Origin: Thozetella sp. PMI_491
Lineage: Eukaryota; Ascomycota; Sordariomycetes; Chaetosphaeriales; Chaetosphaeriaceae
Direction: 5' to 3'
Assembly: GCA_021432635.1 (NCBI GenBank)
Contig: MU270048.1
Coordinates: 496,001 to 560,000, forward strand
DNA: 64,000 nt
The translations under genes and the position numbers were made by a program. Under the pieces are notes generated by a model. That model saw nothing but the letters and a program-made list of their open reading frames with translations. It did not search any database and was not told the DNA's origin. Shown here one piece after another: positions 1 to 9,972 of this stretch. Numbering within the stretch: the stretch's first letter is position 1; each line of letters starts with the position of its first letter.

Positions 1-1016
1 AGGAGAAAAGAGGGAGGAGATGGGAAGGAGAGGGAAGTAAATGGGGGCACTGGCAAGGGAAGCCATTCATGACCTCGGGGGACGGAGGTGCGTGCTGGAT
101 ATCGTGGGGCGAGCTCCCCTCGGCTTCCCCAGACTAGTCCTGACTCGGCCACCTTACAGCGCCTAGACGCGCTTAGCTTCCCTGAGAGCCGTGGCAATGG
201 GACCCCTGACCCCTCCGCCTTCGGCGAGGTTCGGGTTGGGTTTGCGGCAAAGTGTTTAGCCCTCGGAAAGCGGCTCGGAAAGTGGCGGGGGAACAAAAGC
301 CCTGTATACCACAGCGATGGGCTGTAGTCCACCGAAAAAAGGTACTGTATATATCCGGCGCCCTGGAGACCGGCGCCTGGAAATATCTTTATTTATTTTT
401 GCTCCATGCAGGTGCCCAGGTGCAAAGATTCTTTACGCAGATGATGCCAGGGGGGTAGGTGGTTGCTTGGGCGGCGAAGCTTGAGGCGAGTCATTACCAC
501 GCTGAGAGCCACTCGCCGTCTCACCTGTTGCCAATTGTGACAATTCTCAGCCCAAGACGTCAAGACCGCTGTGCTTTTTGTTATGAGCATTTATGAGTTG
601 ACCTAAAGCCAAAACTACCTATGGACAAAGGCGAGCACAACCAGCAGACACGCAAAGCTTCCGAACTCCCTGTGCTCAGTAGACGCTCTACCCTTGGCTC
701 AAACACCAAACCGGACCGTGCGAGAAGGTGCTAGCAAGTGCGCAGCCACCCCTCGGAGACCTTCCTACCTCCCCCCCCCCAATGACCAGTCTATGTTAAT
801 GAACAAAAAGCAAGTGCCGGCGCAACCTTCCGCTTGTAACTCCAGTACCATGCCAGAGAACAAAGCAGCCCTTCCAGGCACCATCCATGATGTCCCATGA
901 TTAAACCCCATGAGCCATGGTAAATTCCCAAATAAAAGAGCGCTGCCGTGACACGCCGGCACCGAAGCGACAATATTTCCGTCACAAGGAGAGAGGCCGA
1001 AGGGGACATGGCTTCT
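1..1016. other. Gene-free left edge
   Basis: I can support no gene here. The open frames are short, overlap on both strands and have no recognisable domain. A run of ten C occurs at 771-780. The right part should contain the 3' untranslated region of the Ariadne-like gene, whose stop codon is at 1017-1019. Confidence 0.5.
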
Positions 1017-2754
1017 CTAACGCCGGTTGCTCGAGCTGTTGCTGGAGCTTGCTGTCGGCATGTCAATGTTGAACGACCACAGGCCTGGTCCAAAGTTAGC
1101 AGGACGACTCATTTCATGCTGTATAGGCGGCAGGATTGGGGGAGGCTAGAGAAACGTACCGTCGGCCAGGTTCTGCGCCGTGTCTTCGAGCAGGATGACC
1201 CTGCGCTTGTTGCAATAGGACGTCTTGTCCATGATATCAACCTTCAGCTTTGAGTCCGACAATTCTGTAACTGGCTTCTCAAACATCTCGGAGAGCGCCT
1301 CCACAGCAAGCTCCAGGTCTTTCTGGTTGTCCTCAAATATCTCGGTGAGGTTGTTGCGGGCGAGGTAGAAGGCAAAGGCATAGGTCCACTTCAGCGTCTG
1401 GCGGCAGGTCTGGAGCGCCTGCGAGGCCGAGTTGAGGTACTGGACCTCGATCCACGACATGCCCGACTCCTTCTGCAGCTGGACCATCTTCTTCTCCGTC
1501 TTGAGGTAGATGTCCTTATCCAGGCGGGCCGACTGCTCGTGATTGGCATATCGGTTGTAGTAATGGAGGTAGCGTTCCAGCGAGACCCTGGACTTTGCCT
1601 GTGCATCACGCGCCTCCTGGCCGCTCTTCTCCTCGAAACGGTTGCAGTTGTACCAGCTCGTCCCGTGTTCGGACCAGAGGCCCATGCACATCCAGCAGAA
1701 CTCATGCTTGCACTTCCGACACGTCATGTGGTTGCATCCGCCATTCTTTTCTATAGTGGAGTTGCACTTAGGGCACTCCTTCGTGTGTGCCGAGATCCAG
1801 TTGGCGGTCTCCGAGTCGTCAGCGCACTTCTTAAGCCACTTCTTGACCAGGTCGCAAGGCGCCGGCTGGTGGTCCGTCAGGATGCAGCCGAAGCAGAACC
1901 GATGCCCGCAGCCGCAGGCGACAGTAGGGACGACTTTGCCGAGGTCCTTCTTCTTGACCTCGCACTCTATGGCATTCTGGCAGTCTGGTGCCGGGCACCA
2001 CTTGAGTATGTCCCTGTCCTCGACGTAAGTCCGATTCAGCAGCTCGTGGTACCTCTGGGAGAGCTCGGGAGGGACGAGGATGTCGAGGGACCGCGCATCG
2101 ATGATCAGGCTGCATCCATCCGACGGGCACTGTATGCGTGCAGCCTCGCCCTCCTCCTTGATCTTTTGCCGCAGATAGTGGCGGTAGCAGTCGACGCAGT
2201 AGCGGTGGCCACACTTGATGGCGAACGACTCAAGGCCCTCGCCCTCTTCGCAGCAAATATCACAGACGAATCCGGGTACAACCTCGGGCATGGGTGGCCG
2301 GGCACCACCCTGGGACAGTCCCGCGGCCTCGAGGACCTGGCGGGGCTTGTCCATGTAGTCCTCGATCAGGCGCTCTTTGTTCCATCGGAAATGGCGCAGC
2401 AGGATGGCGACCTCCTCTTTACGCAAATCAAGGATCATGTGCACCTCGTTGATGACATCATCTTGTTGCTTCTGAACGTCGGAGGGATTGTAGACTTTGA
2501 AGGGAATGTCGTAGGCGACTTTCTTTCTCTGGCCGATGTCCTTAATAATGCCCAGATCCGGCTCCGGCTCGTCATCGAAGTCGAAGTCTGCGAGGGTGCA
2601 AGGTCAGCATCTTTCCTCTCGCGCATCGAGGTAGCGAGGTAGGGGTGCAGAGGAACGTACCGTCAGCGCCTGACATGTCCTCATTGTCGCTATCGTCGTG
2701 AAGCATGTCGACATCGCTGCTGCCAGCCGACAGGAACTCGTCTTCGGAATCCAT
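1017..2754 (-). CDS. RBR-type E3 ubiquitin ligase, Ariadne/HHARI family
   Basis: Three exons, complement(1017..1084, 1160..2587, 2661..2754), 529 aa. Both introns are GTACGT..CAG and the frame closes, giving an acidic N-terminus (MDSEDEFLSAGSSD) and a C-terminus ending SSSNRR. RING1 begins at about residue 140 (CDICCEEG, later KCGHRYCVDC). An IBR follows (CGCGHRFCFGC). RING2 begins at about 303 (CPKCNSTIEKNGGCNHMTC), and Cys316 in GGCNHM matches the catalytic cysteine of the family. A helical Ariadne domain follows. By family knowledge these RING/HECT hybrids take ubiquitin from an E2 onto the RING2 cysteine, often working with neddylated cullin-RING ligases in the cytosol or nucleus. Length and domain order are normal. 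ATG 2754 was chosen because the acidic start is typical; longer frames upstream continue into the promoter. Confidence 0.95.
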
Positions 2755-4112
2755 CCCGTTGGACACGGTGGTGAGGGGTGTTGGAGGAGCCGCTTCGGGG
2801 CCGGCTGAGGCGATGATCCTCTTGTTAGGGACAGAGGAAGTCGAGGTTATCGTCGCCTCAGCGGCTTTCCGCTTCCTGGTGGTGGGAGGAATCGTGCCGG
2901 CCGCGTCGGGATCCGTGGGGAGATTGCTGGACTCTATCCTGAACAACTCCGGGGAGCCAAAGGACGGAATGGAGGTACGTTAGGGGGCTCGAGAGAACGA
3001 TGGGCGGCCGGGGGAAAAGCTGGGTGCGGCGTGCGAGACGGAAGCGTCACGGGGTAATGGTTCGGGCACGCAGGAGGGGTCAGGCGTGCTTGGCAGCGGG
3101 TATTGCGGCGCTCTGGAACGACCGTGCCTTTCCGAGGTTGACATGCAAAGGACCTCCCTAAAACAGGCAGGCAGCAGGAGCAAAAAAAAAAAAAAGAGAA
3201 CAAACAAAGATGCTGGGAGCCTGGGGAAATAACGAAGGGCGCAAACGATGCGGATGATGGGTGTATGTAGCTGACAGATGTTGAGTCTCGAAGGGGGGAA
3301 GGGGGGCGAGCGATGACAATAAGTGGAGTTGGAAAGCGGTAGGGAGGCATCTGGAGGGAGGCCAAGGCACCGGCAACCCTGGCGGAAGATCCTCGGTGTT
3401 CCCCGACAAGCCATGACTCCCCGGCCCGGGAAAGAGTCACCATTGGCTAGGTAGTGGGGGCACAGGCAACACCCAAGCCAACCAGCCAGCCTGCCAGCCA
3501 GGCACGGCTCGTTGGTTGACCAGAGGCCTGCTGCCAACATTTGAGGCAAAAAAAAAAACAACCACCGAGCAAGCCGCCACAGGCTCCTTAGAAATGCCAG
3601 AGGGTTCAGGTTGCGCCATCTGCCGCTAGTTTTCGAAAGGCCCTTGCGGAGCAATCCAGTGATCTGCCAACCTCTGTAACGAGTCTGTTTGGTTACTAAG
3701 CAGGCTGCCCGACCGCTGTCGGAGGATCAAGGGGTCGTCGGATGGAGATCCAGGTACCCATTGCCATTTTGGGGAGCGGGACTGTCGGGCTTTTTTTGCA
3801 GTAGGCATGCCTTGGCCTACCTTACCTAGACCTGCCAATGCTACCTAGGACAAAAGCCCAAAGCCAAAAGCCAGGGACCACTCTAGCACTACTATCTGGG
3901 CTTCCTGCATAAGCAGAACCAGGCCAGCTCGAAGCCTAATAGCACACGGCCGCTGACTACCTACAGCTCCGGCTCACCAGCCAGGCAGCTAGGCTGTTGC
4001 CCCAGTCACCCCTGACCGTTTTGGGGGGGTCCTCCACGAGTTCGGACCGTGCCAGCATATACCTGGCCCAAAACGGGGAGACGGCCACAACTCTTGGCTG
4101 ACTGGCCGAGAA
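2755..4112. other. Intergenic region between divergent genes
   Basis: It separates the Ariadne gene (-) from the unknown gene at 4113 (+). It contains A runs near 3181-3195 and 3548-3558, which read as T-rich promoter tracts for the minus-strand gene. A GCCA/CCAG-rich patch lies at about 3476-3505. Frames such as 2980-3654 (-) are low-complexity and have no domain, so I call no gene. Confidence 0.5.
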
Positions 4113-5709
4113 ATGGCGGCCCGAAGCGTCCCTGGCGTTGCCTTTCATGAATATATCGTCGCCGGGCAAGCTTCAGATAGAGATTGGGCGACTAAGCCTG
4201 CGAGCCGTCCAGCAGGACGTCGCCTGAAACGGACAAAGGGGCCAAGGCCATTGGTCGAGATGACCTTGGACGTTCTCGCCCCACGCATCGTGAAGGACTC
4301 GGAGGCGGCGCTGGCCGGCCTTGAGGCTCCGCTCTTGCTTCTGCGGATATGGCAACATATCAGAGATGGGTAAGGGAATCTTCGCCTCTATCCGGCCCTC
4401 TTTCATGAGTTTGGACTGAACAAGCTTGCACGGCAATAGGCCTGTCTCCTTCTTCCAATGGCGCATTTTCTCCAAGCTGCTCCTGGCAGAGGAAAGCAGC
4501 ACCACCATGTCCTTGTACCGATATCGTCGCTACATCCCACAGCCAGCATCCGAGCTGAGCGTCTATACTGGCCCGATCACCTCCCCGTCTTGCGAATTCA
4601 TTACATCGCTAAGTATCAATATGGTGCCGTCCATCAGGACTGATGAGTACCTGGCATTGGCGAGCATGCCCAACCTGGGCGCCTTGGATATAATTGGTAT
4701 GCTTCGCCTTTCTTACTTTGCGGTTCCCTCCTCTGTTCTGGTAGTTCTTTCCAGGCTAATAGTGTCACCATCAGAACCCTTCGAGTCTCACGCGACCTTG
4801 CCAGAAACCTCCATGATCAGTGACCGCCTATTCCGGGGGTGGAGCGAGGTGCCTGATCCTTTCCGCGCCCTACGGATACTCTCCATCTCAAATAATGCCC
4901 GTCTCTCACGAGACTCATTGAGGTACGCTAGCAATTTCCGCTCTCTTGAGTTGTACAGTGTCGTTGGCGATCGATACCTCTGGCGAGGCGCGAGGCAGCT
5001 AGCGACGGACCTCGGTTGGAAACTCTTGGAACCTGTAGAAGGCGACGATCATGACTGCCACTTGTTCCCATCTCTGGTATCACTAGCCTCCTGCTCGAGT
5101 GCTTCCTTCAGGTGCCCGCGTAAGCTTGAAGAGGCTCATGCGGCATTGAGCCGGGTGTACGTAAATGACGAGGAGATTATCGAGCTATGGGATAGGCCCA
5201 AGACTGTACCTGGGAACCATGATGCTCTGGAAAGTGCATGGCAAGGATTGCTCAGTACGAGCCAGAACAATGCTCTGGATAGCCGGAAGCACGGCGCAGA
5301 CATTCCCCTGGACGCAAGAGGCTTCTGGCTGTACTCGATCCTCACTAACCTCCACGGCACGGACCTCGAAAAAACCCACCTTGTTCCCTCCGGGTCTGCC
5401 CACTGCAGGGGCTGGCGTCTCCCCCAGTCGCCTTTCGTTTCACTACACCTGGGGGAGAAGACAGCGCTACATAACCACGGCCCTGGTTCGCGGGCTCTCG
5501 GCCTGAAGGTCGTAGTATTCATGCGGACTGCTCAACATGATGCTGCCTTGGAACGAACGGCAGCGGCAGAGAAGTTGAGTGACACAAAAAGAAAGCTAGA
5601 TCGAGGCTCCAGTTCGATGGCCTCCCGGAAAGCCGGGAAAGCAGCCATGCGGCCCAAAAAGCTGCAGAAACTTAATGACGTGTTTGCTGCGTTTGAAGAA
5701 TCTAACTAG
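4113..5709 (+). CDS. Fungal protein of unknown function
   Basis: Modelled as join(4113..4369, 4440..4696, 4775..5709), 482 aa. Intron 1 is GTAAGG..ATAG. Intron 2 is GTATGC..TCAG and is 78 nt, so reading through it would also keep the frame. Splicing gives the smoother sequence LDIIEPFESH. I recognise no catalytic motif. The middle (YLALASMPNLGALDII, FRALRILSISNNARLSRDSL, NFRSLELYSVVG) has regularly spaced leucines, as in F-box/LRR-like fungal proteins with degenerate repeats. The C-terminus (SMASRKAGKAAMRPKKLQK) is basic, like a nuclear localisation signal. It probably belongs to the broad class of fungal hypothetical proteins that carry an 'N-terminal cap plus irregular LRR', but this is inference. 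The ATG at 4113 is less certain than the rest. The neighbour at 5786 is convergent, 76 nt away. Confidence 0.75.
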
Positions 5710-5785
5710 ACTCTCTCGAGCAGCCTACACATGAATCAGCTGGTCGGTAATGTCCCACGCTATCACGTAGTGACCTGGTTGAAGT

Positions 5786-6169
5786 CTAACGAGGGAACGT
5801 CATGCGTGCCTGCTCCAAAGGTTTCCCCCATATTGCCCAGAAGGGCTGCCAGGCCAGGAAGATGGCAGCGTACAGGTTCCTAGTAGCCAGCACTCGTTTC
5901 TGCTGCCAGAGTCGTTGATCGTAACCGTTGCGACCTTCCTTGTCCTCCATTTCCTGGATCCAATTGTCGATGCTGTCGACCTGAGATCCTTGCTTGGCCA
6001 TATATTCCCTATCCTCTGCCTGGGACATATCACAGTATTTACAACGAGGGAAGTTTCGGTCGATCAGCATGTTTGGGACAACGTCTGGATAGTCGGTTGC
6101 GATCTTCTGGGTCGGAGGCGGCACCTCCATGTAGGAGGGGTCATGATCGCAATACTCCATGGGAGCCAT
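5786..6169 (-). CDS. Small hypothetical protein, 127 aa
   Basis: Single exon starting MAPMEYCDHDPSYMEV and ending QARMTFPR. I do not recognise a family. Visible features are a CxxC pair (RCKYCDMSQ), a charged middle (NWIQEMEDKEGRNG) and one hydrophobic, tryptophan-rich stretch (NLYAAIFLAWQPFWAIW) that could be a membrane-associated helix. A TATTTAAA box lies 126 bp upstream on the same strand. The residue composition is balanced, unlike the Arg/Pro-rich shadow frames around it. An overlapping frame on the other strand (5915-6394) is its likely shadow. It could be an orphan or clade-restricted gene. Confidence 0.55.
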   Translation of the reverse strand: MAPMEYCDHDPSYMEVPPPTQKIATDYPDVVPNMLIDRNFPRCKYCDMSQAEDREYMAKQGSQVDSIDNWIQEMEDKEGRNGYDQRLWQQKRVLATRNLYAAIFLAWQPFWAIWGKPLEQARMTFPR

Positions 6170-6294
6170 CTGGCAATGCTGCTCGGGAGCGCGTGGTCAA
6201 GGGTGGGTGGGTTGATGTCGCTAAAACAACTTGGGTCGCGAAGTCGGGGATGCTCTCTAGATGTCGCACCAGCGGCACTCGATACCCGCGAGGG

Positions 6295-6302
6295 TTTAAA
6301 TA
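6295..6302 (-). promoter_or_regulatory. TATA-like box upstream of the 127-aa gene
   Basis: The plus strand reads tttaaata, which is TATTTAAA on the minus strand, 126 bp before the ATG at 6169. Position and sequence fit a fungal TATA element, but the assignment is by position only. Confidence 0.4.
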
Positions 6303-6826
6303 GAGAACACACGGGCCCAGGAGGGGACACGGAGATTCACTCGTGCAACGCAAGCAACCGACTGTTTGTCACTTGGAAGCTTCACCCCCGCTAGCCGCTA
6401 ATCGGCTCTCAGAGGGCGATCCAGCCAGCTATGGTTTCTAGTATGAGCTGTATCGAAGCAAAAATTTCTCTGGAATCTAATGGAGCACAAGTACTCTAGA
6501 ATCAGAGGGTAAGAGCCTGATAGATTTAATCTCTCCTCCCGTTTCCCCTCCAAAGTGCCGCGGAGCAAAAAGACTTATTGGAGTGAATAGGAAGGATGTT
6601 GATCTGAAGGAGAAAAGAAGAAGAGAAGAAGAGAGAAATTTTGCGTCGGCGGTCTTGAAGGGAAAGCAACAGGACCCACAGTAGCTGACTAAGTCAGGGG
6701 CCTTCGGAAGGATGCCAGCATGATTGGACGGTGAGATATAGCCAATGAGACTTCGGTATTTTCTAAGAGCGTAATCGAAGGAAAAAAACACAGAACGGAC
6801 ACAAACAAAGTGATGTTCAACCCTCC

Positions 6827-6866
6827 CTTTCTCTCTCCCTCTCTCTCTCACACACACACACACACA
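6827..6866. repeat. Compound (CT)n(CA)n microsatellite
   Basis: An imperfect CT-rich run leads directly into nine CA units (6849-6866). It is a simple-sequence repeat in an intergenic region and would be length-polymorphic between strains. Confidence 0.9.
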
Positions 6867-7452
6867 AATGAAGCCGAAGACAATGGAGATGGAGGCGTAG
6901 TGTATTGAATACAATTCAGCAACTGCCTCTTTTGGCTGGCTCGCTTCATGGGACACTCCTATCTCGACGTGCTGTGAAAGTCATCCAGCTCTTGGCTGGC
7001 CAATCCGGGGTATTTTGCTAGACAATGACTCAAACGGTCCCTCCATCGCGGCCATGGCGGGGCAGAGCGGGGTCGCCGTGATTTGGCGCGATGTGAGCGG
7101 TGGGCTGGAGGAGCCATGGCTATTCTGTGCAGCATGCCGCCGCATGGTTGCCCTGGGTCCCGTATTTAAAACTGAGGAAGCCTGGTACACAGTATCGTGT
7201 GCGACTCCCTTTCTTTCCTCTGTTCGGGCGAACAATCCGCTACGTTCCTCGCTTACCCGGGCCCGGCTCGAATTTTTTTTTATCGCACCTTGAAGCCTTA
7301 CTCTTTCGCCTTTTCACGCCTTATCTGTTTTCCCCTCTTGCCCCTTTCGCTCCCTGACCAGACTTCGAGTTATCGCGCGATAACCCCCACCTTGCTGACC
7401 CCTCCTGCAACCAACAAAAGCACCTACGCGCCTTAGACCCTAGATTCGTAAG

Positions 7453-8349
7453 ATGGCAGGCGGTGGTGCCCCTGGATCGAACTCGCGCGGACGCGGCGGC
7501 AAGTTCAGGAAGTTTACTCGTGGAGGTGAGCTGAACCCTGAGGTTCTGTGCTGGGTGGCGCAATGTCTAACGTCTATCGCACACAGGAGGCAAGCACTAC
7601 TCCCGAGACCTCCGGCCCCTCGACGCCGACGGCAACGAGATTAGCATGTGGAGTCAGGGTGCACAGAACAAGGACGATGGATCCGACGACGATGATTCAG
7701 AGGAGGACTCGGAGGAGGACTCGGAGGAGGAATCCGATGATGAGGCTCCGACCAAAGCGGCTGAGCTAAGTCGCGAGGATCGCAAGGCCGAGAAGAAGGC
7801 GCGCAAGGACGCTGCCGCCGCCAAAGCCAAGAAGGCGGCCGTCCAGGTCGGCGACATGCCCACCGACTCTGAGGAGGAGGAAGAGGAGGAGGAGGATGAC
7901 ACGCCTGCCAACCCAAACCACTCGAAGGCGTCTCGCAGCCAGACCAAGGCTCCGGCGCCCGTCGACGATGCTGCAGAGGGAGTCAAGAAACTCAGCGTCT
8001 CGGGCACGCCTTCGAGGCGCGAGCGCGAGTCGCTCGAGGCCGCCCAGGCAAAGGAGAGGTATCGAAAGCTTCATGAGGCCGGCAAGACGGACGAGGCCAA
8101 GGCTGATCTCGCACGGCTGAGGCTGATTCGCGAGAAGCGCGAGGCCGAAGCCGCGAGGAGACAGGTGAGTCGCGTACCCTACCTGCCCATGCATACCGAT
8201 GCACTGCCAGGAACTAACCAGGCACATTCTAGGCCGAGCTAGAGGAGGCCGAGGCGGCGGCTCAGGCGAAGAAGGCTGAGATCGAGGCTAAGGAGGCCAA
8301 GAAGCGCGAGGCCGCGCTCGGCAAGCCGGTTAAGAAGAGCAAAAAATGA
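7453..8349 (+). CDS. 28 kDa heat- and acid-stable phosphoprotein (PP28/PDAP1 family)
   Basis: Three exons, join(7453..7525, 7587..8164, 8233..8349), 255 aa, with introns GTGAGC..CAG and GTGAGT..TAG. The N-terminus is a Gly/Arg-rich basic tag (NSRGRGGKFRKFTRGGGKHY). An acidic casein-kinase-type tract follows (EEDSEEDSEEESDDE; later EEEEEEEEDD), partly encoded by a GAGGACTCG repeat. The family core comes next: VKKLSVSGTPSRRERESLEA, KERYRKLHEAGKTDEAKADL and RLRLIREKREAEAARR. The protein ends in a Lys-rich tail. The family is conserved from yeasts to animals; it is a casein kinase II substrate, and RNA-binding or translation-related roles have been suggested. The molecular role in fungi is not established. 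Confidence 0.92.
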
Positions 8350-8593
8350 TCTTTTCGGCTTTGGCATGGGCTCCTGTTCGTATATCTACCGCCAAGTTAG
8401 CAGGCAATCGTGGCCACAGGGACTCCTATCACCACGTACTTTCGCTAAATACAACCTGCTTTTGTTCCTCCCACTATGCCGAGTGACATCGCTGCAGATG
8501 CAAGACTACCTGGGGGCCTACCACGCGCCCGATGCTAGACAGCCACACTCATAGCGCTCCTATGCTGGCCGGAGCAGCACCCTTCGTTCTTTT

Positions 8594-9634
8594 TTACATC
8601 ATGCCAGCTAAGCTGTCGGTCCCCACGCTTTCTTTCCAGAACTCGTCAAAGTTTATCCCTTCAGCCTGGAAGAGGTCGCGAATCTTCTGGGCCACCTCCA
8701 CCTGCTTCTCGGGGCCGAACCCTCCTGGCTGGGTAGCTTCAAACTGGACGACCTCGATCCAGCGGTAGAAGAGCTCCTCCTTGCCCACCGCTGCTAGTGC
8801 GTCGCGGAATGCAAAAACCTGCCTCCTTCGCTCGTCCTCCTTGGCCCCCTCCCCAATCTGCATCTCGATACACAGCCAGTCGCGTTCCTTGTGATGTAGC
8901 AAGACTAACGTCCGGAACGCGTCCACGGCAATGGACTTGTTGTCGACCAAAGAGTGGGCTAGTACCATGGCCGCCCAGTCCAGATCCCACTCGCCATTCA
9001 TGGTTAGATACCCCGTCTTCTGTTGAAGAAGCATTGGTGTCGTGGCTGCCCTCACGTTGGTCAAGAGGGTATCCCGTCCCTCGCTGTTGTCGAGCACGTC
9101 CCCAAGCTTCAAGTCCCAGTTCCGGCTGCGACGCACATAAATTTCAGTGTCCTGGAAGCCCACCTTCCAACGCCAGTACACAGGGCTGCCGTAACTTTGC
9201 CCGATGCAGAACTCAACCGGCCACGGCCAGACGAAGACGAAGAGCACGAAGTCCAGGAGAAAGGTAAAGCCGCGCGACAGAACAACCCAAGTAAGCTCTG
9301 AGTAGGTTGACTCGGCGGCCTTGACGGTGGTCTCGTTCTCATAGCCTATCGTAGAAGTGATGACTTTGATATAGTAGGGGCCGATGTAGTACACTCTCCA
9401 GACGAACAGCAGAGCAACGGCGATGTTCATGAGAACGGGGACGACAAAGACCTTGCGCTTGAGCGCGCGAGGCCGGGGGTCGATGTGGGCGATGTAGACA
9501 TGATTCCGGGACAGCTGCGAGAAGAAGGGCTTCAGGCTGTCCGAAGCGGGTTTGAACGGCGCTGATAGCTTGCCGTCTTTAGACTTCGCGCCGCCGAGAA
9601 GCGACGCCTTCCCAGATTTCTTCTGGGGCGCCAT
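8594..9634 (-). CDS. Fungal membrane protein of unknown function
   Basis: Single exon, 346 aa from MAPQKKSGKASLLGG. The frame is open for 27 more codons upstream, but this ATG precedes the typical basic, Ser-rich start. One hydrophobic segment lies at about residues 61-90 (VFVVPVLMNIAVALLFVW). A second lies at about 115-150 (VLSRGFTFLLDFVLFVFVWP). A soluble C-terminal domain of about 190 residues follows (WRWKVGFQDTEIYVRRSR ... FRDALAAVGKEELFYRWIEV). It looks like a two-pass endomembrane protein. I recognise it only as the kind of uncharacterised protein common in Pezizomycotina and can assign no reaction. It is divergent from the mitochondrial IF-2 gene, with starts 338 bp apart. Confidence 0.85.
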   Translation of the reverse strand: MAPQKKSGKASLLGGAKSKDGKLSAPFKPASDSLKPFFSQLSRNHVYIAHIDPRPRALKRKVFVVPVLMNIAVALLFVWRVYYIGPYYIKVITSTIGYENETTVKAAESTYSELTWVVLSRGFTFLLDFVLFVFVWPWPVEFCIGQSYGSPVYWRWKVGFQDTEIYVRRSRNWDLKLGDVLDNSEGRDTLLTNVRAATTPMLLQQKTGYLTMNGEWDLDWAAMVLAHSLVDNKSIAVDAFRTLVLLHHKERDWLCIEMQIGEGAKEDERRRQVFAFRDALAAVGKEELFYRWIEVVQFEATQPGGFGPEKQVEVAQKIRDLFQAEGINFDEFWKESVGTDSLAGMM

Positions 9635-9972
9635 GCGGACGAAGTGGCGGCTGTGGTAGGAATATGATTGTATGGTATTTCCCGGCTTCACATGAGCAGA
9701 TCCCCGGGCATCCACCTCCTATACGGATGCAGGTGTGAGACTTGCCAGACGAGATCAACTTCGGGGACAAAACACGCGTCAGGGGGCCAGAGCTTCTGGA
9801 AGCTTGGCTCTGGATGGACACAGTTTCCATACATAACCCTAACCCTTATCGTAGCTTACATCGTGGCCGCCGCGTGCTGCAAGCTCTCAAAGGTGGAAAT
9901 TTTGAGAGCCGGGGTCCGCAACTCGTCTTCTCGCCAACTCCTAGGCGACAATGACCCTGTGAGCCGCCGACC
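9635..9972. promoter_or_regulatory. Shared promoter between the membrane protein and mitochondrial IF-2 genes
   Basis: This 338-bp divergent spacer contains TAACCCTAACCCTTA at 9834-9848, two tandem copies of a CCCTAA (telomere-type) motif. I see no clear TATA box and no gene in it. Confidence 0.5.

Larger units (their letters stand above)
6170..7452. other. Intergenic region between divergent genes
   Basis: Promoter region for the small minus-strand gene and for the PP28 gene at 7453 (+). It holds a compound CT/CA microsatellite at 6827-6866. A TATTTAAAA-like sequence near 7165 and a CT-rich leader (about 7280-7440) precede the PP28 start. Nothing else in it supports a gene. Confidence 0.5.

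Noticed and set aside
1539-2642. 367-codon plus-strand ORF
   Set aside because: It lies antisense to the RBR ligase exon. Its Leu/Val-rich composition mirrors the opposite coding frame, and the minus frame has clear zinc-binding motifs.
9834-9848. Possible interstitial telomere or chromosome end
   Set aside because: Only two repeat units inside a promoter flanked by conserved genes; not a telomere.
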